Numbered from the stretch's first letter, positions 25,935 to 36,101 are shown. The stretch: DNA of 64,000 nt from Lactococcus carnosus (GCF_006770265.1 NZ_CP017194.1:1178001-1242000), one strand, 5' to 3'. The notes: generated by a model from the letters alone, not told the origin. Numbers and translations are program-made.

Positions 25935-26891
25935 TTAGTCATCCCTCAATAATGTGTCGATTGCTTCTAAAATTTCTATTTCAGTCGGTACCTGCCCTAA
26001 TTCAACAGATTTGGCAGCAGAGATAGGCATGAATTTCCCACCTAATCGCTTAATTTTGCCACTGAATCCTGCTTCAATCAGTTGGGCTAAAATTTCAGCT
26101 GAAATACCAGATTGCTTAGTTGCTTCTGTCAGAATTAAAACACGGCCAGTTTTCTTAGCAGATGATGCTAATGTGTCAATATCCAGGGGTGAAATCGTAA
26201 TTGGGTCGACGATTTCTATGGAGCAGCTCGCTTTTTCAACGACTGTCTTTGCCACTTCTACCATTCTACCGACGGCAATGATGGTCAGATCATCTCCCGA
26301 TACGACCGTTTTTGCTTGTCCTAGAGGCACTTCATATAACTCATCTGGTACATGTGCCGAAGTTTTATACAACGATTTTGGTTCAAAAATGAGAACAGGA
26401 TTATTATTTCTCACTGCTGAAACCAGAATACCTTTAGCATCATAAGCATTAGCAGGCATAGCAACAATCAGACCAGGCACATGTGAGAACCAGTTTTCAA
26501 AGCTCTGAGAGTGTTGCGCACTAGCACCTGTTCCGGATCCACTTGCCGCACGGATCACCATAGGCACAGACTGTTGGCCATTTGATAGGAAATGAATTTT
26601 AGCTGCTTCATTGACGATTTGATCGATGGCAACCGTCAAGAAATCAGAAAATTGGATTTCTAGAATCGGTCTTTTTCCTAAAAGCGCTGATCCAGTTGCA
26701 ACACCGGTAATGGCTGCCTCTGAAATCGGTGTATCTAAAACGCGATCTGGAAAATCAGCTACCAAGCCCTTTGTGACACCAAATCCGCCACCATAAGTCC
26801 CAACATCTTCTCCTAGAATATAGGCTTCAGGTATGGTCGTTAATAATTGACGTAAGCCTTCATTTAGTGCCTGTAAATAGGTTTTATTCAC
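25935..26891 (-). CDS. 2-oxoacid/acetoin dehydrogenase E1 beta subunit
   Basis: Thiamine-diphosphate-binding beta half of a branched-type E1 (PdhB/AcoB/BkdB group), 318 aa. Visible: ILGEDVGTYGGGFGVTKGL, DTPISEAAITGVATGSALLG (Glu for TPP activation), HSQSFENWFSHVPGL and a C-terminal transketolase-like domain. It overlaps the E1 alpha gene by 8 bp. No E2 or E3 gene is adjacent, so the partner complex must be encoded elsewhere or the pair is a solitary E1. Confidence 0.88.
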   Translation of the reverse strand: MNKTYLQALNEGLRQLLTTIPEAYILGEDVGTYGGGFGVTKGLVADFPDRVLDTPISEAAITGVATGSALLGKRPILEIQFSDFLTVAIDQIVNEAAKIHFLSNGQQSVPMVIRAASGSGTGASAQHSQSFENWFSHVPGLIVAMPANAYDAKGILVSAVRNNNPVLIFEPKSLYKTSAHVPDELYEVPLGQAKTVVSGDDLTIIAVGRMVEVAKTVVEKASCSIEIVDPITISPLDIDTLASSAKKTGRVLILTEATKQSGISAEILAQLIEAGFSGKIKRLGGKFMPISAAKSVELGQVPTEIEILEAIDTLLRDD

Positions 26892-27837
26892 TATAAACCG
26901 CCTTCCAAATGTCTACTGGACTGATGGTATCTTCATCTGATAAGGCCTGCTCGGCTTCAGATGCTAATTTTTGATAGGTTTTTTCATCAATCAAGGCAAT
27001 TTCTTCTGCTGAAATATCATAATCAGCGATTAGTGTTTCTCGTAATTTTTTGATTGGATCTTCCCAGTTGAAAAATTCATCTGGTGTTCTGTATTGCTCA
27101 ATATCTGAGCGAGAATGGCCCTTAAAGCGATAAGTCACCGCTTCTATCAAAACAGGGCCTTTTTTGACTGCGTCTTGTGCTTGTAAAAATGTCTCATGGA
27201 CAGCAAAGACATCCTGTCCATCAACCTTAAAGGTCGCCATATTATAGTTTTTCGCACGATCAGAAATGCTGCCTGCAATCATCACTGAAGCATCACTCGA
27301 CATGGCGTATTGATTGTTCTCAACGACAAAGATGATAGGTAACTCCCAAATACTTGCCAGATTTAAACTCTCATGAAAGGTCCCTTCATTTGTCGACCCA
27401 TCTCCCGAAAAACAGACCACAATATTGTCTGAATGATCCATCTTCAAGGCCTGTCCTAGACCAAGTGCGACAGGATAATTGCCACCAACAATCCCGTTTC
27501 CACCAAAATTACCAACTGTGATGTCACTGATATGCATAGAGCCACCGTGACCACCATTTGTCCCTGTTTGCTTACCAAAAATTTCTGCAAACATGGGATA
27601 AGTCTCAGTCCCTTTAGCAATAGCATGCCCGTGGTTCCGGTGTGTCGACAGGATTAAATCTGATGGTGTTAGCAGATCACAAATCGCTGTGGCAATCGCT
27701 TCTTGTCCATTATATAGGTGTGTCGTGCCATAGAGATGACCCGCTCGATTTTTATCATCAATTATATTTTCAAATTGTCGAATGCGAATCATCATTTCGT
27801 ACCAACTCAGTGCACGACGCTTATTTATTTTTTGCAT
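26884..27837 (-). CDS. 2-oxoacid/acetoin dehydrogenase E1 alpha subunit
   Basis: TPP-dependent alpha half of the E1 heterotetramer. The start is ATG at 27837 (MQKINKRRALSWYEMM) preceded by GGGAAGGT; an upstream in-frame start adds an unlikely 24 residues. TPP motif GDGSTNEGTFHES...N is intact, the phosphorylation-loop-like YRFKGHSRSD is present, and GGSMHISD precedes. AcoA and PdhA cannot be separated by eye. First of a three-gene run with E1 beta and DUF1934. Confidence 0.88.
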   Translation of the reverse strand: MQKINKRRALSWYEMMIRIRQFENIIDDKNRAGHLYGTTHLYNGQEAIATAICDLLTPSDLILSTHRNHGHAIAKGTETYPMFAEIFGKQTGTNGGHGGSMHISDITVGNFGGNGIVGGNYPVALGLGQALKMDHSDNIVVCFSGDGSTNEGTFHESLNLASIWELPIIFVVENNQYAMSSDASVMIAGSISDRAKNYNMATFKVDGQDVFAVHETFLQAQDAVKKGPVLIEAVTYRFKGHSRSDIEQYRTPDEFFNWEDPIKKLRETLIADYDISAEEIALIDEKTYQKLASEAEQALSDEDTISPVDIWKAVYSE

Positions 27838-28084
27838 AATACCTTCCCTTATTTTTTTGTCAAAATTTGCTATATAATTCCCTAACGATAGCAAGTTCCA
27901 AAAGAACACATGTAAATCTATTATACGCTATTTTGGAGAAAATTTCGTGACAATCAGATTAAAACTTTTCTTAAATTTATTTGGTGTAAATTCGGTATTT
28001 TCAAGCATAAGACATCCTCATCTTGTGCAACTTTTCGCAAATTAAGGTATAATATAGATACTTGTAGACGATAGAAAGGGTAAT

Positions 28085-29413
28085 ATGCCTCATAAAAAAT
28101 TAGAAAAAGTTTTTCGTGATCCAGTCCATAATTATATTGCCGTTAGTAATCAGGTCATTTATGATTTAATTGGCACTTCAGAGTTTCAAAGATTACGTCG
28201 TATCAAACAACTTGGCACATCAAGCTATACCTTTCATGGTGCCGAACATAGCCGTTTTGCACACTGTCTAGGTGTCTATCATATCGCCAAACAAATCACA
28301 GATATGTTTACCAAAAATTATCCGGAGATTTGGAACTCAGAAGAAAATTTGGTCACCCAATGTGCTGCACTGCTTCATGATGTTGGTCATGGTGCCTTCT
28401 CCCATACTTTTGAAGGGATATTTGATACAGACCATGAAGCCATTACCGTCAGTATCATTACCAGCCCCGAAACTGAGGTCAATGCTGTGCTTCGGAAAGT
28501 AGCACCTGATTTCCCTGAAAAAGTAGCCAGTGTCATCACCCATCAATATGCGAATCAACAGGTTGTCCAGCTCATCTCGAGTCAAATAGATGCTGATCGT
28601 ATGGATTATCTTTTACGTGATTCTTACTATACAGGTGCGACCTATGGTGAATTTGATTTAACCCGGATTATGCGCGTTATCACACCTGTCGAAAACGGCA
28701 TTGCCTTTAAAATCCAAGGCATGCATGCTGTTGAAGATTATATCGTTAGTCGCTTTCAAATGTATATGCAAGTTTATTTCCATCCGGCTAGTCGTGCCAT
28801 GGAAGTGTTGCTGCATCAACTTTTGAAACGGGCTAAAGTACTCTATCCGACACAAAAAACGTATTTCGATACGACCAGTCCACGTCTAGTCCCTTTTTTC
28901 GAAAAGCACTTTACTTTGTCTGATTATTTACACCTTGATGATGGCGTCATGACGACCTATTTTCAAAATTGGCAAACACATCCTGACCCGATTTTATCTG
29001 ATTTGAGTAAGGCTTTCGTCAATCGTAAATTATCGAAATCTATCAAGTACGATCATGCAGATGAACAAGATTTGGACATACTTCGTGACATTATTGAAAA
29101 AATCGGCTTTGATAAGACGTATTATACAGCCGTTCATTCAAATTTTGATTTACCCTACGATCTCTACCGTCCAGAAATCAAGTCACCTAGGACTCAGATA
29201 GAAATTATGCAAAAGGATGGTACCTTAACTGAGCTATCTGAGTTGTCTAGCTTAGTAAAATCTTTAACAGGGACGACTCATGGTGATAGTCGCTTCTACT
29301 TTCCAAGAGAAATCCTTAATCCAGATACACTTTTCAAAGCAGAACAAGAAGCCTTTACCAGCTATATCAAAAATGACCACTTTTTAGGAAAGAAAGGAAT
29401 TGAGTCTAAATAA
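28085..29413 (+). CDS. HD-domain phosphohydrolase (YwfO-like)
   Basis: 442 aa. The metal-binding HD set is visible: HSRFAHCLGV, HDVGHGAFSH and the later DADRMDYLLRD aspartate. Similar to YwfO-type dNTP triphosphohydrolases found in firmicutes, often described as dNTPase or guanosine-nucleotide hydrolases; substrate not determinable here. Start ATG after GAAAGGG. TATAAT at about 28048-28053 serves as -10. The protein is full length. Confidence 0.85.
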   Translation: MPHKKLEKVFRDPVHNYIAVSNQVIYDLIGTSEFQRLRRIKQLGTSSYTFHGAEHSRFAHCLGVYHIAKQITDMFTKNYPEIWNSEENLVTQCAALLHDVGHGAFSHTFEGIFDTDHEAITVSIITSPETEVNAVLRKVAPDFPEKVASVITHQYANQQVVQLISSQIDADRMDYLLRDSYYTGATYGEFDLTRIMRVITPVENGIAFKIQGMHAVEDYIVSRFQMYMQVYFHPASRAMEVLLHQLLKRAKVLYPTQKTYFDTTSPRLVPFFEKHFTLSDYLHLDDGVMTTYFQNWQTHPDPILSDLSKAFVNRKLSKSIKYDHADEQDLDILRDIIEKIGFDKTYYTAVHSNFDLPYDLYRPEIKSPRTQIEIMQKDGTLTELSELSSLVKSLTGTTHGDSRFYFPREILNPDTLFKAEQEAFTSYIKNDHFLGKKGIESK

Positions 29414-29496
29414 TAAATACAGCTAAATAGACTGACTTATTTTTAAATAGGCCAGTCTATGTAGACTTATCACCTATTTAACTCATCATACATCAT

Positions 29497-30309
29497 ATGT
29501 CTATTAAACTTGTTGCCATCGATATCGATGGTACTCTTGTCAACAATAACCGAGAAATTACCCCTCAAGTCTTTGAGGCAATCCAACAGGCTAAAGCTGC
29601 TGGTGTCAAAATTGTGATTGCCACTGGACGCCCGCTACTCGGTGTTAAAACGATACTAGCAGAGTTAAACCTGCTAGATGAAGGTGACTATGTCATTACC
29701 TATAATGGGGCACTAGTACAGGCGACCGCAACTGGGGAAGCCTTTATCGATGAACCCTTAACTTACGATGACTACCTTGATATTGAGATGGAAAGCCGTC
29801 GCCTTGATACACCGTTGCACTCAATCACCATGTCAGCTGTCTATACACATAATCGAAATATTAGTAAATATTCCGTAAACGAAGCCTATATTACTGGCCT
29901 GCCTTTAAAATATCGGACAGCCGAAGAGATGGGTAAACATGAGTTAGTCAAGATGATGTATATTGATGAACCTGAAAAACTTGACCAAACAATTAAAAAA
30001 CTCCCAAAACGATTCTGGGAGCGCTATAATATTGTCAAATCAACACCATTCTACCTAGAAATATTGAATAAAAATGCCAGTAAAGGCTTAGCTGTACAAC
30101 ATTTGGCAAATAAACTAGGCATTTCATATGATGAAACGATGGCTATCGGTGATGAAGAAAATGACCGTTCCATGTTAGAAGCAGTTGGTAATCCGGTAGT
30201 GATGGAAAATGGTAATCCAGAACTTAAAAAAATTGCTAAATACATTACCAAATCTAACGAGGCCTCTGGTGTAGCGCATGCTATCAATGAGTGGGTCCTC
30301 AATAATTAA
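29497..30309 (+). CDS. Cof-type HAD phosphatase (YidA-like)
   Basis: 270-aa HAD subfamily IIB phosphatase. Motif I AIDIDGTL (residues 7-14), motif II in IATGRPL, a large C2 cap domain (about 85-190), motif III lysine in NASKGLAVQHL and motif IV GDEENDRSML. These enzymes dephosphorylate sugar phosphates or flavin precursors with broad specificity. Same strand as the HD protein and followed 15 bp later by a TetR-type regulator, perhaps forming a small operon. Confidence 0.9.
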   Translation: MSIKLVAIDIDGTLVNNNREITPQVFEAIQQAKAAGVKIVIATGRPLLGVKTILAELNLLDEGDYVITYNGALVQATATGEAFIDEPLTYDDYLDIEMESRRLDTPLHSITMSAVYTHNRNISKYSVNEAYITGLPLKYRTAEEMGKHELVKMMYIDEPEKLDQTIKKLPKRFWERYNIVKSTPFYLEILNKNASKGLAVQHLANKLGISYDETMAIGDEENDRSMLEAVGNPVVMENGNPELKKIAKYITKSNEASGVAHAINEWVLNN

Positions 30310-30324
30310 ACTTCCTGGAGGAAA

Positions 30325-30900
30325 ATGATGGCACGAAAAAAAGTCATTACAAAAGATATATTACTTGATTATGGGTTACAATATTTACAAGCCTATGGAT
30401 TTGATTCTTTCACAGCCCGAGATGTTGCCAAAAAATTTGGTATCTCAACACAACCAATCTATAGTGAATACCGTAATATGAGCGAGTACAGAAGGGAAGT
30501 TCTTAAGCATGCCTTCTATTACATGTTTGATATCAAATTAAATGAGACCTATGCAGCGGATCCGCTAATCTCATTTCCTATCGCTTTCGTTCGTTTTTCA
30601 GAAGAAAATCCAAATCTTTATCATGCCTTGTTTATTAAAGGATTTGCTTATAAAAAAGTCATGTATGACTACTCTCTAGCCCAATACAAAAAATTAGTCA
30701 CAACTGCCGCAAATTATCAGTATTTGACTGAGCAACAAGTAGAAAATCTGCACTTACGTACTTGGATTGCTGTTAATGGTATGGCTGCTTCAAGTATTTC
30801 AGAGATATGTCACTTTGATGAAGACTACCTAAAATTTATATTCAAGCAAGTTATCTCCCACATGCTAGAAGACCCTAATGTGTCACCTAACAGACCCTGA
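30325..30900 (+). CDS. TetR/AcrR-family transcriptional regulator
   Basis: About 190 aa. The N-terminal helix-turn-helix spans residues 8-55 (GFDSFTARDVAKKFGIS, then recognition-helix area TQPIYSEYRNM), and the C-terminus is an all-helical ligand-sensing domain (TetR_C-type). Two consecutive ATGs (30325, 30328) follow GGAGG; the second has better spacing. It lies directly after the Cof phosphatase gene; its regulon is unknown. Confidence 0.85.
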   Translation: MMARKKVITKDILLDYGLQYLQAYGFDSFTARDVAKKFGISTQPIYSEYRNMSEYRREVLKHAFYYMFDIKLNETYAADPLISFPIAFVRFSEENPNLYHALFIKGFAYKKVMYDYSLAQYKKLVTTAANYQYLTEQQVENLHLRTWIAVNGMAASSISEICHFDEDYLKFIFKQVISHMLEDPNVSPNRP

Positions 30901-30936
30901 AATCATTCAAAATAACGCATGATTATGCGACATATT

Positions 30937-30975
30937 AAAAACCGTTTCTCACATAAAGGAGAGACGGTTTTTTTT
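30937..30975. terminator. Bidirectional terminator
   Basis: AAAACCGTTTCTC pairs with GAGAGACGGTTTT (one G-U), followed by T-run on both strands, between the TetR gene and the convergent Nif3-like gene. Confidence 0.9.
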
Positions 30976-31002
30976 GATTGCTATTAGCTTATTTTCTGAA
31001 AC

Positions 31003-31773
31003 TTATTGATGTATAAAAGGATTAGTCAAGGCATCACTTTCAATAATCGTCACATCTGTATTGAAGGCTCTAAGTACTTGTGCTACTTTTTTGATAAACA
31101 AGACTTCAATATGATGGCCAGGATCTATAGCCGTCAAGCCAGAAGATAACATGTCATGTGCCGTATGATAATAGATATCTCCAGTGACATAGACATCCGC
31201 CTTTTTTGCCAAGGCATCTGGATAAAATTTACCACCGCTTCCCCCACAAATGGCGACACGCTTAATGACTTTGCTTAGCGATTTATCATAAGACACGATC
31301 GATAGTCCCGTCAGCTCAAAACGTGCTTTCAGGTTATCTGCAAACACTGCTAAAGTCTGTGGCTGAATATTCCCTACTCTACCAAGACCAAAATCTGTCA
31401 GTTCTTCAACCTCTGTCATCTCTAACACCTCACAGAAGTAATCATTTAATCCGCCAGACACGATATCGATGTTGGTATGACTCGTATAGACCGCGATCCC
31501 TGCACGTGCCAAATCTAAAATGATTTTTTGTTGCGTATCTTGATCAGTTAGATTATCAAGTGGCCTAAAGATGACCGGATGTTTTGCCAAAATCACATCC
31601 ACTTGTTTATCGATGGCTTCTTGAACTGTCTGCTCACGGATATCTAAGGCGACCATCACTGTTTTGATCTCTTTATCAAGCGTGCCAAGTTGGAGACCCA
31701 CTGGATCATCCGCCATCGCTAGCTCCTTAGGACAGTAGCCTTCATATTTTTTAAAAAACTCACTTGCTAACAT
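31003..31773 (-). CDS. Nif3-like dinuclear metal centre hexameric protein
   Basis: 256 aa, NIF3 family, often annotated as GTP cyclohydrolase I type 2 without proof. Metal-ligand motifs are visible: AKHPVIFRPL, YTSHTNIDIVSGG, and the C-terminal DPGHHIE. It overlaps trmK by 14 bp, the typical pairing of these two genes across firmicutes, and belongs to a dnaD-nth-trmK-nif3 operon. Confidence 0.88.
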   Translation of the reverse strand: MLASEFFKKYEGYCPKELAMADDPVGLQLGTLDKEIKTVMVALDIREQTVQEAIDKQVDVILAKHPVIFRPLDNLTDQDTQQKIILDLARAGIAVYTSHTNIDIVSGGLNDYFCEVLEMTEVEELTDFGLGRVGNIQPQTLAVFADNLKARFELTGLSIVSYDKSLSKVIKRVAICGGSGGKFYPDALAKKADVYVTGDIYYHTAHDMLSSGLTAIDPGHHIEVLFIKKVAQVLRAFNTDVTIIESDALTNPFIHQ

Positions 31774-32458
31774 CTAACACCTCTTCAATCTTAGCAATCT
31801 TGTCCAAAAATTCCTGACGCTTATCTGTAGCTGATACAGGTATCTGCGAAAGAATAGCCTGATGAGCCCGTAATTCAGATTGCCATTTCAGACGGAAAAT
31901 CTCTGATTTTTCTCGCCTTAGAATCGGACCAAAACGTAAGTCATCCTCTGATAACTCGAGTAATGTCTTGCTAGGACATGCAACAATAATTTCATATAGT
32001 TTATCATTTTCTGTCAAAATCATCTCATGGGAAATCTGAAACTGATGCGCTTGCAACCAATTTCTTAAATACCATTCACCATTATTAGGCTGTAAAATTA
32101 ATCTTGATATCTGTGCTAGTTTTTCTTGACTCTCGCCCAAAATATCCGCGATCAAGTGACCACCCATACCTGCGATCGTAATCGTATCTACACCATCTAT
32201 CTCAGGATCAAATGCTGCTAAACCACTGGCAAGGCGGACTGTAATGCTATCAGATAAGCCAAAGGCTGCGACATTTGACTTGGCACTATCGTACGGCCCT
32301 TGGACAACTTCCCCTGCAATCGCGCTTTTAATCCGGCCCATCTTGACTAGATGAATCGGCAAATAAGCATGGTCGCTACCAATATCGAGTAGTACAGCAT
32401 CTTGTGGGACAAATTCACCTACCTCTTGTAGGCGAATTGATAATTTTTCATATTTCAT
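31760..32458 (-). CDS. trmK: tRNA (adenine22-N1)-methyltransferase TrmK
   Basis: Methylates A22 in the D-loop of certain tRNAs. The start is ATG at 32458 (MKYEKLSIRL), overlapping the nth stop; a longer in-frame extension reading through nth is rejected. The SAM-binding motif is LLDIGSDHAYLP and the catalytic-type motif follows as NNGEWYLR. 232 aa, expected size. Coupled to nth upstream and to the nif3-like gene downstream. Confidence 0.9.
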   Translation of the reverse strand: MKYEKLSIRLQEVGEFVPQDAVLLDIGSDHAYLPIHLVKMGRIKSAIAGEVVQGPYDSAKSNVAAFGLSDSITVRLASGLAAFDPEIDGVDTITIAGMGGHLIADILGESQEKLAQISRLILQPNNGEWYLRNWLQAHQFQISHEMILTENDKLYEIIVACPSKTLLELSEDDLRFGPILRREKSEIFRLKWQSELRAHQAILSQIPVSATDKRQEFLDKIAKIEEVLDVSK

Positions 32459-33105
32459 TTTGAACTTAGTTTTCCTCCAAAGTGACAATAAGGTAGCACT
32501 GGACAAGCCGTACATTTTGGTGCACGTGCTGTGCAATGATAGCGACCAAAAAAGATGAGGCGATGATGGGTAGTTATCCATTCCTCTTCTGGTACGACCT
32601 TCATTAACTTTTCTTCAACTTCTGTAACTGTAGCAGACTGTTTGACAAGTTGTAGACGCTTTGAAATCCGCTCAACATGCGTATCAACTGCTATCCCTGG
32701 AATACCAAATGCATCACCCAGCACAACATTAGCCGTTTTACGGCCAACACCAGGTAAGGTCTGTAACAAGGCCTTATCTTGCGGAATTTGACCTCCAAAA
32801 TCTTCTTCTATCATGATTGCAGCTCTGATGATATTTTTAGCCTTACTCCGGTAAAGCCCAATCGTCTTGATTAAACGTTCGACATCAGAAACAGCGGCTT
32901 GCGCCAAACTTTTACTATCCGGATAGGCAGCAAATAAGGCTGGTGTCGCTTTATTGACCCCCTTATCTGTTGCCTGAGCTGATAAGATCACGGCAATTAG
33001 TAATTGAAATGGCGTATCTGAAGTCAATTCACCATGTGCTTCAGGAAACATGTCTGCTATGATATCAAGCACTTCTGTAAATCTTTTTTTACTCAGCACG
33101 ATCAT
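32455..33105 (-). CDS. nth: Endonuclease III (DNA glycosylase/AP lyase)
   Basis: Removes oxidised pyrimidines. 216 aa with the helix-hairpin-helix LPGVGRKTANVVLG (catalytic Lys) and VDTHVERIS (catalytic Asp), then the 4Fe-4S ligands as Cys-x6-Cys-x2-Cys-x5-Cys at the C-terminus. Overlaps dnaD (17 bp) and trmK (4 bp), so all are translated from one transcript. The dnaD-nth pairing is common in firmicutes. Confidence 0.96.
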   Translation of the reverse strand: MIVLSKKRFTEVLDIIADMFPEAHGELTSDTPFQLLIAVILSAQATDKGVNKATPALFAAYPDSKSLAQAAVSDVERLIKTIGLYRSKAKNIIRAAIMIEEDFGGQIPQDKALLQTLPGVGRKTANVVLGDAFGIPGIAVDTHVERISKRLQLVKQSATVTEVEEKLMKVVPEEEWITTHHRLIFFGRYHCTARAPKCTACPVLPYCHFGGKLSSK

Positions 33106-33784
33106 ACCCCCACATCTTACGTAGACTATCTACAGAATTAAAATAATCTTCTGAAAGTGGGGCACTATCTGACTGCTGACCTCCCTTGATCATCTCACGT
33201 TCTTCTCTGTTATCTTCGATGTCACGCGCCGTCACGATGCCATCACTACGCCAATTTCTTAAAATTGCACGGATGTAAGGCAAAGAAACCTTGCGATTTA
33301 ATGCTGCTTCTCGCAAAGCTTGTAAGATTAAGGTTGCGTCAAATTTATCCTCAGACAACCATTTCTGTAGTTCTTCTATATTAATCGGCGTCAAGCCACC
33401 TGGCATCTCTGGTTCAAACGCTGCGATGAGTCGTGAAATATCAGATAGTTCAACGACATCTTCAACCAAACTAGCAGCACCTTCAGAAGCCAAAATCGCA
33501 TCCAGCTTGGCAAAGGCAGGGCGGGTATCAAACCGCATATCGCCAGTTGTCTCATCGAACTCCGCGTTTAAGACTTCTGCCTCTCCAAGGCGCGTAATCA
33601 GCTGGTTAACATCAGATGTTGTCAGATGTAAGCTCGCAGCAATCTGACTGGGTGCAAGCGACTCGTCTCCGTAAAAATACAACCAAACATTAAAACTAGA
33701 AAGGCTAGGAAAAATAGCTAAAATATGGGTCAATATTGCTTGTGGTAGCACAATATTTTCTTTAAATTGATCATAATAAGTCAT
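33089..33784 (-). CDS. dnaD: DnaD-like replication initiation protein
   Basis: 231-aa DnaD-family protein that helps remodel oriC and load helicase. It has an N-terminal winged-helix domain (residues about 15-100, with LHLTTSDVNQLITRLGEAEVL) and the DnaB/DnaD C-terminal domain with its YIRAILRNWRSDGI motif near residue 180. Heads the dnaD-nth-trmK-nif3 run. An upstream gap of about 100 bp holds the presumed promoter. Confidence 0.9.
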   Translation of the reverse strand: MTYYDQFKENIVLPQAILTHILAIFPSLSSFNVWLYFYGDESLAPSQIAASLHLTTSDVNQLITRLGEAEVLNAEFDETTGDMRFDTRPAFAKLDAILASEGAASLVEDVVELSDISRLIAAFEPEMPGGLTPINIEELQKWLSEDKFDATLILQALREAALNRKVSLPYIRAILRNWRSDGIVTARDIEDNREEREMIKGGQQSDSAPLSEDYFNSVDSLRKMWGYDRAE

Positions 33785-33881
33785 AGCTCTAGTTTAACAT
33801 ATTTCATTTAGTTAGTCTTTAGTATCCTATCAGATAGGTGTAAGAAACAGCACCATAAATGATGATTAATCAGTATTCAGT

Positions 33882-36101
33882 TTAATAGCTAACCTCATCA
33901 CCTTCTCTACTTACTTTATGACTTGTTCTTCCTGCTACTATCTGTCCGCCATACTGTATCTTGATCATACGCGCACATTGACCATCTTGTGACAGCAGTG
34001 CGTCATGCGTGCCTTGTTCAATAATTTTGCCATTTGACATAAAGATAATTAAATCACTTGCGACAATAGTCGATAAACGATGCGCTATCATAATCGTCGT
34101 CTTACCTGCCGTTGCTTTTTCCAATGCACGCTGAATTTTCAATTTACTAAAACTATCAAGATTAGAGGTACTTTCATCAAAAATATAAAGGTCTCTCTGT
34201 TTAAGAAAGGCTCTAGCCAATGCAATTCTTTGCCTTTCACCCCCTGAAAAATTAGCCCCATTTTCTTCTACGAATGCATACAGTCGCTGTGGTAATTTTG
34301 AAATAAAGTCATAAGCACCTGCCATTTTGACAGCATTTAACACCTGTTCATAGGTTGCCATATCATCACCAATTTTAACATTATCAAGTATTGTGCCAGT
34401 AAATATCTCGATATTTTGTGGTACATAGCCGATTTTTGATCGAAGTGAAATAGGTGATATATCTGCCAAGTCATAGGTATCAAATGTCACCGACCCTTTT
34501 GATACATCATAAAATTTCATCAACAGTTTGGCTAAACTTGATTTACCTGATCCGCTCTCCCCAACGATAGCAAGTTTACTACCCGATTTGATTGTTAAAT
34601 TCAGCCCTTCTATCACAGGAGGACGTGAGCCATAGCGAAAGCTCACATTATCAAAGCGAATATCGCCAGTAAGCGGCACATCAGTCAACAATTGTGGGGC
34701 AGATATTTCTGTATCCAACTCCATCATCTCCCCTAAGCGAACCATTGCGATTTGGGCCTCTTGATAAGTCAACTGTAGACCAACTAAATTTTGAATAGGC
34801 TGAGTAAAATAACCTGATAATGTTTGAAATACCATCAAATCACCAATAGATAGGTTACCATCAATAATGGCAAGCGCACCAACTGCCGTCATGACAATAG
34901 TCGACATATTATTAATACCAGAAGATAGGGCACTTTGAAGCTGGCTAAGTAATCCTTCACTATAGCCAAGTTTTAATACTTTGACAAATTTATTTTCTAA
35001 TTTATCAATCTGAACCGTTTCATTACCATAAGCTTTAACAGTTTCAATATTTTGAATACTCTCGATGAGCTGTGAATTCATCACTGCTCCCGCTTCCATT
35101 TGATCATAATTAATGCGTTTATAACTACCTTTAAAAACATAGATTAGTATGACATCAATAATAACAACTGAAAGTGTTAGAAGAAATAAAGGTAAGTTGA
35201 TCTGAATAAGTGCAATACCTGTCAATATTGCCAGTAATAGATCAAGTACCAATGACACACTGACTTGACTAAAAATATCTTTAATTGTCATCGCATCTTG
35301 AAACCGCGTCAGAATATCACCTGTTTTTCGTGTCGAAAAAAAATGATAGGGTAGTCTAAGTACATGATTATAATAACCCAATAAAACTGGTAAATCTATT
35401 TTTCTTGATAAAAATAGCAATACATAAGACCGAAACCATGATAAAAAAATCTGAATGAAACCAATGAGCAAAAACATGACCATATAGACAAATAGAGTAT
35501 TCTTGAGCTGATAAGGAATGACCTCATCAAAAATTGCTTTGCTAAAAAGACTAGAGACAATGCCTAAAATCGTCAAAACTGCACTCATTAAGATTACCGT
35601 TGCCAATAATTTTTTTTGTGGCATCATGATTTGTTTAAACAAGTGCCACATGGATGTCTTGTTTTGATGGGCAATTTCAAATTTTGATTTTGGTATCATT
35701 AATATTGCAACACCAGTAAATATTTTTTCTATGTCTGCTCGCGTTCTCTTTTCATACCCAAAAGCAGGATCCATGACATATAAATTATCTTTTTTTATCT
35801 GATAGACCACGATAAAATGAGTGGCGCCACTTACTGTTCTGACATGTAAGATTGCAGGCAATGTATAGTCCTGTGTCACATCCTCAACCTTCATTTTGAT
35901 TGCTTTGACATCAAAACCAAGCTTAGTAGCACCAGTCACAAGTCCAGATACAGTCGTTCCATAGATATCCGTCCCCAAGACCTCACGCATTTTCATCAGT
36001 GTATACTCTTCGCCGTAGAATCGACAAATAGAAGACATGACAGCTGCAGCGCAGTCAGACGCATCATGTTGCAAAATAACTGGGTGTTGCTTATCTAACA
36101 T
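33882..36101 (-). CDS. Bacteriocin-processing ABC transporter (C39 peptidase, LcnC/ComA-like)
   Basis: 739-aa exporter that cleaves double-glycine leaders and secretes the peptide. Domains in order: C39 peptidase (residues 1-140; Cys17 in ASDCAAAV, His95 in GATHFIVVY, Asp111 in MDPAFGY), six-helix membrane domain (about 160-450), and ATPase (Walker A GESGSGKSS near 515, FSGGERQRIALARAFL signature, YIFDEST Walker B, AHRLS). All catalytic residues are present. Good ribosome site (AAGGAGA). Encoded after a double-glycine peptide and small membrane protein; its accessory partner (LcnD-like) is truncated in the same locus. Confidence 0.93.
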   Translation of the reverse strand: MLDKQHPVILQHDASDCAAAVMSSICRFYGEEYTLMKMREVLGTDIYGTTVSGLVTGATKLGFDVKAIKMKVEDVTQDYTLPAILHVRTVSGATHFIVVYQIKKDNLYVMDPAFGYEKRTRADIEKIFTGVAILMIPKSKFEIAHQNKTSMWHLFKQIMMPQKKLLATVILMSAVLTILGIVSSLFSKAIFDEVIPYQLKNTLFVYMVMFLLIGFIQIFLSWFRSYVLLFLSRKIDLPVLLGYYNHVLRLPYHFFSTRKTGDILTRFQDAMTIKDIFSQVSVSLVLDLLLAILTGIALIQINLPLFLLTLSVVIIDVILIYVFKGSYKRINYDQMEAGAVMNSQLIESIQNIETVKAYGNETVQIDKLENKFVKVLKLGYSEGLLSQLQSALSSGINNMSTIVMTAVGALAIIDGNLSIGDLMVFQTLSGYFTQPIQNLVGLQLTYQEAQIAMVRLGEMMELDTEISAPQLLTDVPLTGDIRFDNVSFRYGSRPPVIEGLNLTIKSGSKLAIVGESGSGKSSLAKLLMKFYDVSKGSVTFDTYDLADISPISLRSKIGYVPQNIEIFTGTILDNVKIGDDMATYEQVLNAVKMAGAYDFISKLPQRLYAFVEENGANFSGGERQRIALARAFLKQRDLYIFDESTSNLDSFSKLKIQRALEKATAGKTTIMIAHRLSTIVASDLIIFMSNGKIIEQGTHDALLSQDGQCARMIKIQYGGQIVAGRTSHKVSREGDEVSY

